The position numbers and the translations under genes were made by a program. The notes under the pieces were generated by a model that was given only the letters and a program-made list of their open reading frames with translations, was not told where the DNA came from and made no database searches. Of a DNA stretch of 64,000 bases, positions 35,120 to 43,599 are shown in pieces; the first letter of the stretch is position 1, and each line of letters begins with the position of its first letter. Source of the stretch: Streptomyces sp. RFCAC02 (GTDB lineage: Bacteria; Actinomycetota; Actinomycetes; Streptomycetales; Streptomycetaceae); NCBI RefSeq assembly GCF_004193175.1, contig NZ_SAUH01000001.1, forward strand, positions 3,805,001-3,869,000. Reading direction: 5' to 3'.

Positions 35120-35701
35120 ATGCCGCGACCCGAGACCGACCCGGAAACCGGACCCCCAGCCCGCGAGAAGGTCAGCGACCCGGCCGCCCTCAAGGCGCTG
35201 GCCCACCCCCTGCGGCTGCGCATCCTGCGCCACCTCGGCGCGGCCGGGCCGGCCACCTCCACCACGCTCGCCGCCGTCCTCGGGGAGAACACCGGGACTC
35301 TCAGCTACCACCTGCGTCAGCTCGCGGCCGGAGGCTTCATCGAGGACGTCCCCGAACGGGCCTCGGGCCGCGAACGCTGGTGGCGCACCGTGCGCGGCCG
35401 GGACGTCCGCCGCCCCGCGCCGAGCGAGCTGACGCCGGCCGAGCAGGCCGTCGCCGACACCCTCGACCGCCTCCGGATGGCGGACGACATGCGGCTCGCG
35501 GAACGTTTCATCAGCGGCACGGACGCCGCCGAGGGGTGGGCGCGCGGTTCACGCGGTCTGAGCCACCTCACCCGTGAGGAGCTCAACGACTTCCACGACG
35601 CCTACCTCGAACTCCTCTCCCGGTTCTCCCGGGGTCCCGAGGAGGCCGCACCGGGCGCCCGGCCCATCGCCCTGCGCTGGTTCGGCGTCCCGGCCGACTG
35701 A
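35120..35701 (+). CDS. ArsR-type winged-helix transcriptional regulator
   Basis: The 193-residue protein has an ArsR-like (HTH_20) DNA-binding domain at about residues 15-95: DPAALKALAHPLRLRILRHL, TTLAAVLGENTGTLSYHLRQ and FIEDVPERASGRERWWRTV. The helical C-terminal domain contains RFISGTDAAEGWARGSRGLS and YLELLSRFSRG. No metal-binding cysteine motif is present, so it probably senses something other than arsenite-type metals. The start at 35120 gives the usual short acidic lead. Three TCTGCAGA palindromes lie 36-77 bases upstream and are its likely autoregulatory sites. Confidence 0.88.
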   Translation: MPRPETDPETGPPAREKVSDPAALKALAHPLRLRILRHLGAAGPATSTTLAAVLGENTGTLSYHLRQLAAGGFIEDVPERASGRERWWRTVRGRDVRRPAPSELTPAEQAVADTLDRLRMADDMRLAERFISGTDAAEGWARGSRGLSHLTREELNDFHDAYLELLSRFSRGPEEAAPGARPIALRWFGVPAD

Positions 35702-35719
35702 CCGCGGCCGTGCCGGCCG

Positions 35720-36370
35720 TCACACCCGGTGCTGGCCGCCCGCGGGGGCCGGCGGCGCCGCCGCGGGACCGCCGCCCGTCCAGCGATGCCACCAGTGCCT
35801 GCGCCGCGGATGCATCGCCCGCCCCAGCAGGCGCCCGGCGGGCAGATAGCCGATGAGGGCGCCCAGGGTGTTGAGGAACACGTCGTCCACGTCGAACGCC
35901 CGGCCCTCGACGATCGATCCCTGCGCGGCCTCCACCATCACCATCACCAGTCCGGTGAACAGCACCACCCGGACCAGTCCCCTGATGCGGGGGAAGAGGA
36001 CCGGGAGCAGGACGCCGAACGGCACGCCGAGCAGGATGTTGCCCCCGACCTGCTGCACGGTGTCGGACCAGTCCGGCTGGTCGAAGTAGGTGCGGATCGA
36101 GGCGCCGGGCCGCAGGTTCGTGTGGACGACGCCGGCCGAGCCCGGTGAGGGCACCAGGGTGACGCGGGCGAGTGCCACCGCGAACGCCACCATGCACACC
36201 AGCGCCAGCGCGAGGACGAGTGCCCGGGCGGCCAGCGCGCCCCACGAACCGCGCTGCAGCAGGGGCGGCCGGGGCCGTCCGGCCCTCTCGGTGCTCCCGG
36301 TGGCCCCCGCGCCCTCCCGGGCCGTGCGCCGTTTGCCGAATGCCGAACGGAACAGCGTGACGAAGGCCAT
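35720..36370 (-). CDS. VanZ family membrane protein
   Basis: The 216-residue protein has a basic N-terminal tail, a span at about residues 48-70 (ALVLALALVCMVAFAVALA), an extracytoplasmic loop (NLRPGASIRTYFDQPDW) and VanZ features: VGGNILLGVPFGVLLPVLFP, VMVMVEAAQGSIVEGRAFDVDDVFLNTLG. The glutamate and the R-x-FDVDD motif fit the family. It is the second VanZ protein in the window. The start has GAGGGG before it and a 9-bp inverted repeat 13 bases upstream. It converges with the ArsR gene, separated by 18 bases. Confidence 0.87.
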   Translation of the reverse strand: MAFVTLFRSAFGKRRTAREGAGATGSTERAGRPRPPLLQRGSWGALAARALVLALALVCMVAFAVALARVTLVPSPGSAGVVHTNLRPGASIRTYFDQPDWSDTVQQVGGNILLGVPFGVLLPVLFPRIRGLVRVVLFTGLVMVMVEAAQGSIVEGRAFDVDDVFLNTLGALIGYLPAGRLLGRAMHPRRRHWWHRWTGGGPAAAPPAPAGGQHRV

Positions 36371-36382
36371 CGTGACCCCTCA

Positions 36383-36412
36383 GGTAGGCGAGCCCGTGGG
36401 GATTCGCCTACC
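36383..36412. promoter_or_regulatory. Inverted repeat upstream of the second VanZ gene
   Basis: GGTAGGCGA and TCGCCTACC form a perfect 9-bp dyad with a 12-base spacer, 13 bases before the VanZ start. It could be an operator or a 5' leader hairpin that affects translation. The remaining 250 bases to 36662 show no gene. Confidence 0.4.
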
Positions 36413-36662
36413 CGGAGACGGGGCGTGCACGCCGGGCACATGTACCTGTCAAAGCCGTGTGTGCCGGCCGATGAAAGTCCCGCGTCCGCCGTCCCCGGGG
36501 AGGAGAGGACGGTACGGACGCGCGGGCTTCACGGACGATCGGCGCCGCGGCAAGGACGCTAGGGCAGCCGCCCCGCACTGTCCACGCGCCGGTCACGAAC
36601 TTGAGCGACATTTGAGTTTGCGCCGGCGCCCGGCGCTTCCCCCGCGCGCTGCCCGTACGGCG

Positions 36663-37478
36663 TCAGGCGCCGGAGGACTCCGCGCCGGCCTCGGCGAGAC
36701 GCAGGTCCGTGCCGTCGGCGCGGATGCCGCCGGCCGCGGCCGGGGTCAGCCCGTCGTCCGTCACCACCAGGTCGAACGCCCCGAGCGGCGCCACCTTGTA
36801 CTTGCCGAATATGCCGTACTTCGACGACCCGGCGACCAGGACCGACTGCGACGCCGCCGCCATCGCCGCCTGTTTCACGTCGACCTTCCGCTCCGACGGC
36901 GTCGTCACACCGCGGATCAGGTCCCATGAACTGGTGCTGATGAACGCCGTGTCCAGCGCCAGCTGGCGCACCGTCGCCGCGGCGAGCCGCCCGACGCTGG
37001 ACCGGTTGTCCGGCTCGACCAGGCCGCCGACGTGGATGACCTCCAGGTGCCGCGCGCCGCCGCACAGCAGCTCCACGGCGTTGAAGTCGTTGGTGACGAC
37101 CGTGAGTTCCCGCCGTTCGGCGAGGAACGGCACCATGGCGTGCAGTGTCGTGCCCGCGTCCAGGTAGACGGTCATGCCGTCCTGCACCAGCGCGCTCGCG
37201 GCGCGCGCCATGGCCTGCTTCTCCGGCCGTTCGACGACCGACTTGGCCTGGTAGCTGGGCTCGCTGTGCACCTGGCTCGCGATCCGGACGCCGCCCGGCA
37301 CGGAGAAGACGAGTCCCTGCTGCTCCAGCTCCGCGATGTCGCGGCGCACGGTCATGTGCGAGACGCCGAAGAGCTGCGTGATCTGCTGCACGCTCAGGAC
37401 ACCGTCGCGGCGCAGGTGTTTCAGCAGCAGCTCGCGCCGCTGGTCGGGGATGAGCGGCAGTCTCGGCGGCGAGGTCAT
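36663..37478 (-). CDS. DeoR/GlpR-type sugar-catabolism repressor
   Basis: The 271-residue protein has an N-terminal DeoR helix-turn-helix (DQRRELLLKHLRRDGVLSVQ, then TQLFGVSHMTVRRDIAELEQ) and a ligand-binding domain with the sugar-phosphate signature (VYLDAGTTLHAMVPFL, LTVVTNDFNAVELL, AGSSKYGIFG). It ends the leftward acid-sugar operon behind the GntP permease (75-base gap) and should repress it and the divergent otnK-otnC genes. The ATG at 37478 has GAGGACGCGGGG upstream; two upstream ATGs in the same frame are possible. Confidence 0.9.
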   Translation of the reverse strand: MTSPPRLPLIPDQRRELLLKHLRRDGVLSVQQITQLFGVSHMTVRRDIAELEQQGLVFSVPGGVRIASQVHSEPSYQAKSVVERPEKQAMARAASALVQDGMTVYLDAGTTLHAMVPFLAERRELTVVTNDFNAVELLCGGARHLEVIHVGGLVEPDNRSSVGRLAAATVRQLALDTAFISTSSWDLIRGVTTPSERKVDVKQAAMAAASQSVLVAGSSKYGIFGKYKVAPLGAFDLVVTDDGLTPAAAGGIRADGTDLRLAEAGAESSGA

Positions 37479-37553
37479 CCCCGCGTCCTCCGTCCCGTGC
37501 GTCGTGCGGCCCGGGTCCATGGGCCGCACATCATCCTCTCGCACCGTCCCGCC

Positions 37554-38912
37554 TCAGCTCACGACGGTGCTCAGCAGCATGATGCCGCCGAGGCTGAGCA
37601 GCGACTGCACGGACAGCATCAGGGTCCAGGTGCGCAGCGTCTGGCCGATGCTGAGCTGGAAGTACTCCTTGAACAGCCAGAAGCCGGAGTCGTTGACGTG
37701 CGACAGCATCACGGCGCCGGACGCGGTCGCGAGCACCAGCAGCTCGGGCGACAGGTCGGGGTAGGCGCCCATCAGCGGGGCGACGATGCCGGTGGCAGCG
37801 GCGGTGGCGACGGTCGCCGAGCCGAGGCAGATGCGCAGCAGCGCGGCGACGCACCAGGCCAGGAGCAGCGGCGGGACGGACCAGGAGACGGCGTAGTCGG
37901 AGATGGCCTGGTCGACGCCGGTGGCCGACAGGACCTCCTTCAGCGCGCCGCCCGCGCCCAGGATGAGGACGATCGCGCCGACGGCACCGAGGCCCTTGGC
38001 GGTCATCTTCTGGAGCTGGGTGCCCGTGAAGCCGGTGCGCAGTCCGAGGGCGAACACCGCGAAGACGACCGCGGCGAGCAGCGTGAGGACGGGGTTGTCG
38101 CACGCCTCGAAGACGGTGTACTGCCAGGTGCCCTCGGTGGTCTGCTCGGTGCCGATGGTGCCGATCAGCATCAGGGCGGGCGGCAGGAGGACCGTGATCA
38201 GGGACAGGGTGAGCGAGACGGGGCGCCGCAGGGTCTCGGGTGCGTTGGCCGACTGGTCGGGGACGGGGCCCTTGTCGAGGTCGGGTGCCGGCCCGAACCA
38301 GCGGCTGGCCACCTTGGTGAGGACCGGCCCGGTGAGCACGGCGATCGGGATGCCGATGATCAGGCCGTACAGGAGGGTGAGCCCGGTGCTCGCGTCGTAG
38401 GCGGACACGGCGAGGGTGGGGGAGGGGTGCGGGGGCAGCAGGCCGTGGGAGATGTAGAGGCCGGCGGCCATCGGCAGGCCGACCCACAGCAGGTGGGAGC
38501 CGGTGCGCTTCGCGGCGGCGTACACCAGGGGCACGAGCATGACGAAGCTGACGTCGAACAGGTGCGGCATGCCGATCAGCAGGGCCGCGGCCGTGATGGC
38601 GGTCGGTATCCAGGCGATGGGCCGGGAGCCGAGGAACGCGGTGGCGATCCGGTCGGCGCCGCCGGTGCCCAGGAGGATGCCGCCGAGGATGGTGCCGAGC
38701 CCGATGGTCGGTCCCGATCCGCCGAGGGTGTTGCCGAAGCCGGTCTCGAAGTGCTCGACGGTCGCCTCGGGGCCGATGCCGTTGGCGAAGGCGAGGCCGA
38801 GCGCGGTGAACGACAGGGCCAGGAACGGGTGCAGCTTCAGCTTGGTGATGAGCAGGATCAGGACGACGATCGCCGCGCCGGCCAGGACGAGATGCTGGAC
38901 GTTGTCGCTCAT
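37554..38912 (-). CDS. GntP-family gluconate/acid-sugar permease
   Basis: The 452-residue integral membrane protein has about 12 spans and the GntP signatures: LHPFLALSFTALGLAFANGI near the start, GFGNTLGGSGPTIGLGTILGG and GTGGADRIA. Family members import gluconate and related sugar acids with protons. Its start overlaps by 4 bases the stop of the SAF-domain oxidoreductase (ATGA). The neighbouring kinase and decarboxylase genes suggest a four-carbon sugar acid such as a threonate or erythronate as substrate, which is inference. Confidence 0.92.
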   Translation of the reverse strand: MSDNVQHLVLAGAAIVVLILLITKLKLHPFLALSFTALGLAFANGIGPEATVEHFETGFGNTLGGSGPTIGLGTILGGILLGTGGADRIATAFLGSRPIAWIPTAITAAALLIGMPHLFDVSFVMLVPLVYAAAKRTGSHLLWVGLPMAAGLYISHGLLPPHPSPTLAVSAYDASTGLTLLYGLIIGIPIAVLTGPVLTKVASRWFGPAPDLDKGPVPDQSANAPETLRRPVSLTLSLITVLLPPALMLIGTIGTEQTTEGTWQYTVFEACDNPVLTLLAAVVFAVFALGLRTGFTGTQLQKMTAKGLGAVGAIVLILGAGGALKEVLSATGVDQAISDYAVSWSVPPLLLAWCVAALLRICLGSATVATAAATGIVAPLMGAYPDLSPELLVLATASGAVMLSHVNDSGFWLFKEYFQLSIGQTLRTWTLMLSVQSLLSLGGIMLLSTVVS

Positions 38913-40321
38913 GGCCTGACTGCCTCGGTGGTGCGGTGCGGTTCGGTGGTGGGTGCGGCGCCGGCGGTCCAGGCGGCCGTCAGCTCCGCGTCGTGGCCCT
39001 CGATGTCGTCGAGGGCGAGGAGGGTGCCGGCGGGGACGTCGCGGGTGAGGCGGGCGCCGGCCGCGAGGTAGAGCGGTGCGACGCCGGCGGGGGCGTCCTC
39101 GTCGCGCAGCAGCACGGCCTGTACTCCGGCGAGGTCGTGGTGGTGCCCGCCCATGGTGAGGACGGTGCCCGCGGCCAGGTCGGCGGTGGTCCGGCCGGCC
39201 AGTACGGCGCTGCGGCGCGGGTCGGTGCCGCCGGAGGGGCGGCCGTGGAGCACGGCCGACAGCAGGGTCATGGGGGTCTCGACGCCCATGAGGTGGTACG
39301 GGAGGTAGATCGCGGCGTAGCGGCCGTCGCGGCTGAGGACGTGGCCCTTGCCCTCCAGGGTGCGCCAGGTCTCGGGGTCGCCGGTCCGTACGACGACGAA
39401 GACGCCGCCGGCGAACGACGCCTCGCCGGGGAGCCGCAGCGCGAGGAACACGTCGACGGCGCCGGGGCGTGCCAGGACGCCGCCGTCCTCGCGCAGGGCG
39501 TAGATGTCGGCGAGCTCGGCGATCCGGGCGACGGGGTAGTGCAGCAGCTCGGCGTCGGGCCTGAAGCCGGTGTTGGTGGCGACGACGGCCATCTCGCAGT
39601 AGTCGGCCGTGGCGCCGGTCGGCAGGGCCGCGACCTGCTCGGCGCGGGCGGCGAGGGTGCCGCGCACGTCGTCGCCGAGGTCGAGCAGCCCCGCGAGGCC
39701 GGGGGCGGGGACGGTGGTGTCGAGCATGGTGACGGTGCCGGCCGCCGGGTCGAGGACGAGGTCGTACTCGCTGGACTTGCCGACCGCCACGATGTCGAGG
39801 CCGAGCGTCTCGGCCCAGGTGACGAGGCCGATGAGGTTGGCCGGCTGGTCGCCGTCGGCCGTGGTGTAGACGACGCCGTGGTCGGCGGCGAGGCGGGCGA
39901 GGTGCAGGCCGGCGACCGAGTCGACCTCCTTGCTGACCATGGCGACGTGGCGGCCGGCGGTGAGGGCGGCGCGGGCCATGCGGTAGCCGTCGGCGGGGTT
40001 GCCGGTGGCCTCCACGAGGATGTCCCACTCCGCGGCGCCGAGCAGCGCGGGGTCGTCGACGAGCGCGACGCGGCCGGCGGCCACGGCCTCGGCGACGGAC
40101 GGCGCGTCGCCGCAGGCCACGAGGGACTCGGCGCTCCAGCCGAGGTCGAGGCACAGGGCGCGCAGCCGCTCGACGTCGAGGTCGCACAGGACGGCGGGGG
40201 TCAGCCGGGGGATGCGGCGGGTCTGGGCCAGCAGCGTACGGGCGAAGCCGCCCGCGGCGCCCGACAGCGCGTAGCTGACCGGTCTGCCGCCGCTGTCGGC
40301 GAACAGGTGGTGGACGTTCAT
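38909..40321 (-). CDS. NAD(P)-dependent oxidoreductase with C-terminal SAF domain (COG4091 type)
   Basis: The 470-residue protein resembles the 'predicted homoserine dehydrogenase with SAF domain' group. It starts with a Rossmann-like fold (PVSYALSGAAGGFARTLLAQ, then PAVLCDLDVERLRALC), has DILVEATGNPADGYR and HVAMVSKEVDSVAG as in homoserine dehydrogenase, and a KSSEYDLVLDP segment. The last about 90 residues form the SAF domain (GARLTRDVPAGTLLALDD). It is the first gene of the leftward operon with GntP and DeoR and divergent from otnK. In this context it probably oxidises the C2 or C3 hydroxyl of a sugar acid in place of the DenD/LtnD dehydrogenases of known pathways. Confidence 0.85.
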   Translation of the reverse strand: MNVHHLFADSGGRPVSYALSGAAGGFARTLLAQTRRIPRLTPAVLCDLDVERLRALCLDLGWSAESLVACGDAPSVAEAVAAGRVALVDDPALLGAAEWDILVEATGNPADGYRMARAALTAGRHVAMVSKEVDSVAGLHLARLAADHGVVYTTADGDQPANLIGLVTWAETLGLDIVAVGKSSEYDLVLDPAAGTVTMLDTTVPAPGLAGLLDLGDDVRGTLAARAEQVAALPTGATADYCEMAVVATNTGFRPDAELLHYPVARIAELADIYALREDGGVLARPGAVDVFLALRLPGEASFAGGVFVVVRTGDPETWRTLEGKGHVLSRDGRYAAIYLPYHLMGVETPMTLLSAVLHGRPSGGTDPRRSAVLAGRTTADLAAGTVLTMGGHHHDLAGVQAVLLRDEDAPAGVAPLYLAAGARLTRDVPAGTLLALDDIEGHDAELTAAWTAGAAPTTEPHRTTEAVRP

Positions 40322-40357
40322 GGAGGGCTCTCCTCATCGAGCGCTCGGTGCGGGGTC

Positions 40358-40414
40358 ACAGAATTTATGCACCGATTAACGTGTCCGTCAACACTGATAA
40401 CATATCTTCACATC
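40358..40414. promoter_or_regulatory. AT-rich divergent promoter region of the acid-sugar locus
   Basis: The bases around 40358-40414 are strikingly AT-rich for this genome (gaatttatgcaccgattaac, then ctgataacatatcttc). They contain CCGAT near the left and ATCGG near the right, and GTGT-n6-ACAC in the middle. This should hold both promoters and the DeoR operator, but no single repeat is long enough to assign. Confidence 0.5.
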
Positions 40415-40486
40415 GGGCGGCGAGTGAGCGCGCCGACCGGCGGAAATGCGGAACAGATCGTGTGAGCCCGGGAGAGACGAGGACGC

Positions 40487-41776
40487 GTGAGAGACGAAGA
40501 CACTGGACGGCCCGGGCCGCGCCTGGGCGCGATCGCCGACGACTTCACGGGCGCGACGGACCTCGCCACGATGCTGGTCGCGCGGGGCTTCAGGACCGTG
40601 GTGACGGTCGGGCCGCCGGAGCCCGACGCCGCCCCGTCCGCGGACACGGACGCGATCGTCGTGGCCCTGAAGTCGCGCACCGCCCCCGTGGCCGACGCCG
40701 TGCGCGACTCCGTCGCGGCCCTGGACGCCCTGCGGGCCGCCGGCTGCCGGCGCTTCTACTTCAAGTACTGCTCCACGTTCGACTCCACCCCGGCGGGCAA
40801 CATCGGCCCGGTCGCGGACGCGCTCCTGGACCGGCTCGGTGCCACGGGGACGGTCGTCGTGCCGTCCTACCCGGCCACCGGCCGCACCGTCTACCGGGGG
40901 CGCCTGTTCGTGCACGACGACCTCCTGGAGGAGAGCCCGCTCCGCGACCACCCGCTCACGCCGATGCGGGACTCCCGTGTCGTCCGCCTCCTCGCGCCGC
41001 AGACGCGGCGTCCCGTCCACCACATCGGCCACGACACGGTGCGCGCCGGGACCGACGCCGTACGCGCCGCCCTGCGTGAGCCCGCCGCCAGGGACGCGCT
41101 CACGGTGGTCGACGCGACCACCGACGACGACCTGCGCGTCATCGCCGCCGCCACCGCCGGCCTGCCGCTGGTCACCGGCGCCGCCGGACTCGCCCTCGGT
41201 CTGACCGGACCGCGCGGCGACCGGACCGCTGCCCGCGCCCGCGCCACCGGGCGCGGACCCGCCGCCGTCCTGTCCGGCAGCGCGTCGGCCGCCACCCGCG
41301 GCCAGGTCGCGCACGCCCGCGAGCACCTGCCGCACCGCAAGCTGGATCTCGCCGCCCTGCGCGCCGACCCGGACGTCGAGCTCGCGAGCCTCGTGGCGTT
41401 CGTCCGCGACGCGTGGCGCGCCGATCCGGACGCGCCGCCCCTCGTGCACGCCGTCGCCGAGCCGGCCGACCTCGACGACGGCGACGGGGACGCGGCCGTC
41501 CTCGTCGAGACGGCCCTCGCCCGGCTGGCCACCGCCCTCGTGGCGGCCGGCGCCCGCCACCTGCTGATCGCGGGCGGCGAGACGTCCGGTGCCGTCGTCA
41601 CCGCCCTCGGTGTCCGCTCCCTGCGGATCGGCGCCCCCCTCGCGCCCGGCGTGTCCTGGGCGCACGCCGAGGCCCACCTCCCCGACGGACGGCCCCGCCC
41701 CGTCGACCTCGCCCTCAAGTCGGGCAACTTCGGCGGTCCCGACCTGTTCACCACCGCCTGGAAGGAACTGTCATGA
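40487..41776 (+). CDS. otnK: Four-carbon acid sugar kinase (3-oxo-tetronate kinase type)
   Basis: The 429-residue protein belongs to the DUF1537/OtnK kinase family. The N-terminal substrate domain has the signature LGAIADDFTGATDLATMLV and FKYCSTFDSTPAGNIG. The C-terminal nucleotide domain has GSASAATRGQV, LLIAGGETSGAVVTALG and ALKSGNFGG. OtnK phosphorylates 3-oxo-tetronate at O4. It is translationally coupled to the aldolase-fold gene (4-base overlap) and divergent from the dehydrogenase-permease-DeoR operon. Assignment to the 3-oxo-tetronate subgroup rests on the OtnC partner. Confidence 0.9.
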   Translation: MRDEDTGRPGPRLGAIADDFTGATDLATMLVARGFRTVVTVGPPEPDAAPSADTDAIVVALKSRTAPVADAVRDSVAALDALRAAGCRRFYFKYCSTFDSTPAGNIGPVADALLDRLGATGTVVVPSYPATGRTVYRGRLFVHDDLLEESPLRDHPLTPMRDSRVVRLLAPQTRRPVHHIGHDTVRAGTDAVRAALREPAARDALTVVDATTDDDLRVIAAATAGLPLVTGAAGLALGLTGPRGDRTAARARATGRGPAAVLSGSASAATRGQVAHAREHLPHRKLDLAALRADPDVELASLVAFVRDAWRADPDAPPLVHAVAEPADLDDGDGDAAVLVETALARLATALVAAGARHLLIAGGETSGAVVTALGVRSLRIGAPLAPGVSWAHAEAHLPDGRPRPVDLALKSGNFGGPDLFTTAWKELS

Positions 41777-42426
41777 CCGGGCCGCGCACCGAACTCGCCG
41801 AGGCCGGCGCCCACCTCGACGCCCTGGGCCTCAGCCCCGGCGCCTCCGGCAACATCAGCGTCCGTGACGGGGACACCGTCCTCATCACCCCCACCGGCGG
41901 CGCCCTCGCCGGCCTCGACCCCGACCGGCTCAGCGTCCTCGCGCTGGACGGCAGCCTCCTGGCCGGGCCGAAGCCGTCGAAGGAGTTCCCGCTGCACCTG
42001 GCGTTCTACCGGCGGGACCCCGCGACGACGGCCGTCGTCCACCTGCACTCGCGGCACGCCGCTGCCGTCAGCTGCCTGCCCCCGTGGGCGGACCACTCGG
42101 CCATCCCGCCCCTCACGCCCTACTTCGTGATGCGCGTGGGGCAGACCCCGCTCATCCCGTACGCGGCGCCCGGCGACCCCGGCCAGGCCGTGCGCCTGGA
42201 GGGCATGCCCGGCACCTTCCGCGCCGCGCTGCTGCAGAACCACGGCCCGATCGTCGCGGGCACATCCCTGGCCGCCGCGGTGGACGCCGCGGTCGAGATC
42301 GAGGAGGTCGCCGCGCTGCTGCTGCTCCTCGGCGAGCGGGAGCGGCGGCTGCTCGCACCCGAGGAGATCGAGGAGCTGACCGGGCGCTACGGCTCGCCCT
42401 GGGATCCGGCCCGGCCCGCGGGCTGA
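41773..42426 (+). CDS. otnC: 3-oxo-tetronate 4-phosphate decarboxylase-type class II aldolase
   Basis: The 217-residue protein has the class II aldolase/adducin fold: LGLSPGASGNISVRDGDTVL, PSKEFPLHLAFY with the conserved glutamate, the metal-binding HLHSRH segment and the later ALLQNHGPIVAG histidine. In OtnK-OtnC pathways this enzyme decarboxylates 3-oxo-tetronate 4-phosphate to dihydroxyacetone phosphate. The ATG at 41773 overlaps the kinase stop. The related L-fuculose-phosphate aldolases have the same motifs, so the name depends on the kinase partner. Confidence 0.88.
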   Translation: MTGPRTELAEAGAHLDALGLSPGASGNISVRDGDTVLITPTGGALAGLDPDRLSVLALDGSLLAGPKPSKEFPLHLAFYRRDPATTAVVHLHSRHAAAVSCLPPWADHSAIPPLTPYFVMRVGQTPLIPYAAPGDPGQAVRLEGMPGTFRAALLQNHGPIVAGTSLAAAVDAAVEIEEVAALLLLLGERERRLLAPEEIEELTGRYGSPWDPARPAG

Positions 42427-42468
42427 GCATCGCGGGACGGGCGGTGCCCGTGCCGGGCCGGCGGGCCG

Positions 42469-43449
42469 TCAGTCCACGAGGGCCAGCTCCGCGACCACGG
42501 ACCGGTGGTCCGTGCCGGGGAGCGTGTGCTCCGACACGGAGACGGCGGCCAGGCCGGGGCCGTGCAGGACGTGGTCGAGCTGGACGAGCGGTGGCAGGAG
42601 TCCGCCCGCCGGCCAGGTCGGCGCCCAGCCCTCGCCCAGTTCGTCGTGGGTGTCCGTCACCCCCGCGGCCAGGAGGTCACGCATCGCCGCGTGGTCGAGG
42701 CCGGCGTTGAAGTCGCCGAGCAGGACGGTGTCCTCGCTGCCGCGCTCCACCTCCTCCCGCAGCGCCGTCATGTCGTCGGCCCACCGGCGCGGGTCGCCGA
42801 GCGGGTAGTACGTGTGCACGGCGATCAGCCGCACCGGGCGCCCGTTGGCCTGTGCCGTGGCCGCGGTCTGCGGCCAGGCCGTGTCCAGGTCCAGCAGGCC
42901 GCCGTCCCGCAGCGGCAGGCGGGAGTAGATCGACGAGTCGGCCTCGGGCCGCAGCTCCCGGTACGGCATCACTTCGGCCAACCCCGCCCGGTCCAGCTCC
43001 CGCGCGGTGGCCGCCGACAGCTCGGCCACCGCCAGGACGTCCACGCGCTCCTCGCGCACCAGCCGGACGAGCGCCGCCGGGTCGATCGCGCCCGCGTGGG
43101 CGCTGCTCGTCGCCACCCGCAGCCGCGGCGCGTCGGCCGGCACGGACACCCCGTCGTCCGTGAACCGGGGCGCCAGGACGACGATCTCCACCGCGACCAG
43201 CGCGACGGCCACCCAGGTCGTGCGCCACGCCCGCAGCAGCGGTGCGGCCACCAGCGGCACCGCGCCGGCCGCCGCCGCCCAGGGCAGCCCCGCCACGGCC
43301 ACCGCCAGGCAGGTGTCCGAGTCCGCACCGGTCAGCCGCACCACCATCAGCGCCCACGCCCCGGCCAGCAGCACGGCGCACACCACCGTCCCCGCCAGGC
43401 GGACGCGCCATCGCCACCTGCCGGCCGGCAGGCCCGTCCCGCTGCCCAT
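42469..43449 (-). CDS. Endonuclease/exonuclease/phosphatase-family membrane protein
   Basis: The 326-residue protein has three N-terminal membrane spans (WRVRLAGTVVCAVLLAGAWA, AVAVAGLPWAAAAGAVPLVA, TTWVAVALVAVEIVVLAP). An exonuclease-endonuclease-phosphatase domain follows outside the membrane: LRVATSSAHAG (in place of the usual N of the NxxxG motif), RVDVLAVAEL, AVHTYYPLGD, VLLGDFNAGLDH and the C-terminal GTDHRSVVAEL. The D/N and H active-site residues at the end are present. It may cleave phosphodiesters such as lipid headgroups or nucleic acid outside the cell. The start at 43449 has GGAGGTGG upstream. It converges with otnC. Confidence 0.87.
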   Translation of the reverse strand: MGSGTGLPAGRWRWRVRLAGTVVCAVLLAGAWALMVVRLTGADSDTCLAVAVAGLPWAAAAGAVPLVAAPLLRAWRTTWVAVALVAVEIVVLAPRFTDDGVSVPADAPRLRVATSSAHAGAIDPAALVRLVREERVDVLAVAELSAATARELDRAGLAEVMPYRELRPEADSSIYSRLPLRDGGLLDLDTAWPQTAATAQANGRPVRLIAVHTYYPLGDPRRWADDMTALREEVERGSEDTVLLGDFNAGLDHAAMRDLLAAGVTDTHDELGEGWAPTWPAGGLLPPLVQLDHVLHGPGLAAVSVSEHTLPGTDHRSVVAELALVD

Positions 43450-43599
43450 CGCCACCTCCGTTCGCTCACCGACTGCGGACGCCCGCCGTACGGCGACCCT
43501 TCCGGCCCCCGCCTCGGACCCGTGCCGCCGGCCGCGCCCATCGTCGCGCCACCGGGCCACGCACCCCCGGCCGGGGGCCGACGCCGCGGGACGGCCGCC

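Noticed and set aside
36371..36662. A gene between the second VanZ gene and the DeoR gene
   Set aside because: The frames here are short and lack codon bias or a ribosome binding site. Only the inverted repeat stands out.
42431..42455. A terminator between otnC and the phosphodiesterase-fold gene
   Set aside because: ACGGGC-GGT-GCCCGT is only a 6-bp stem with a 3-base loop and no tail, which is common by chance at this GC content.
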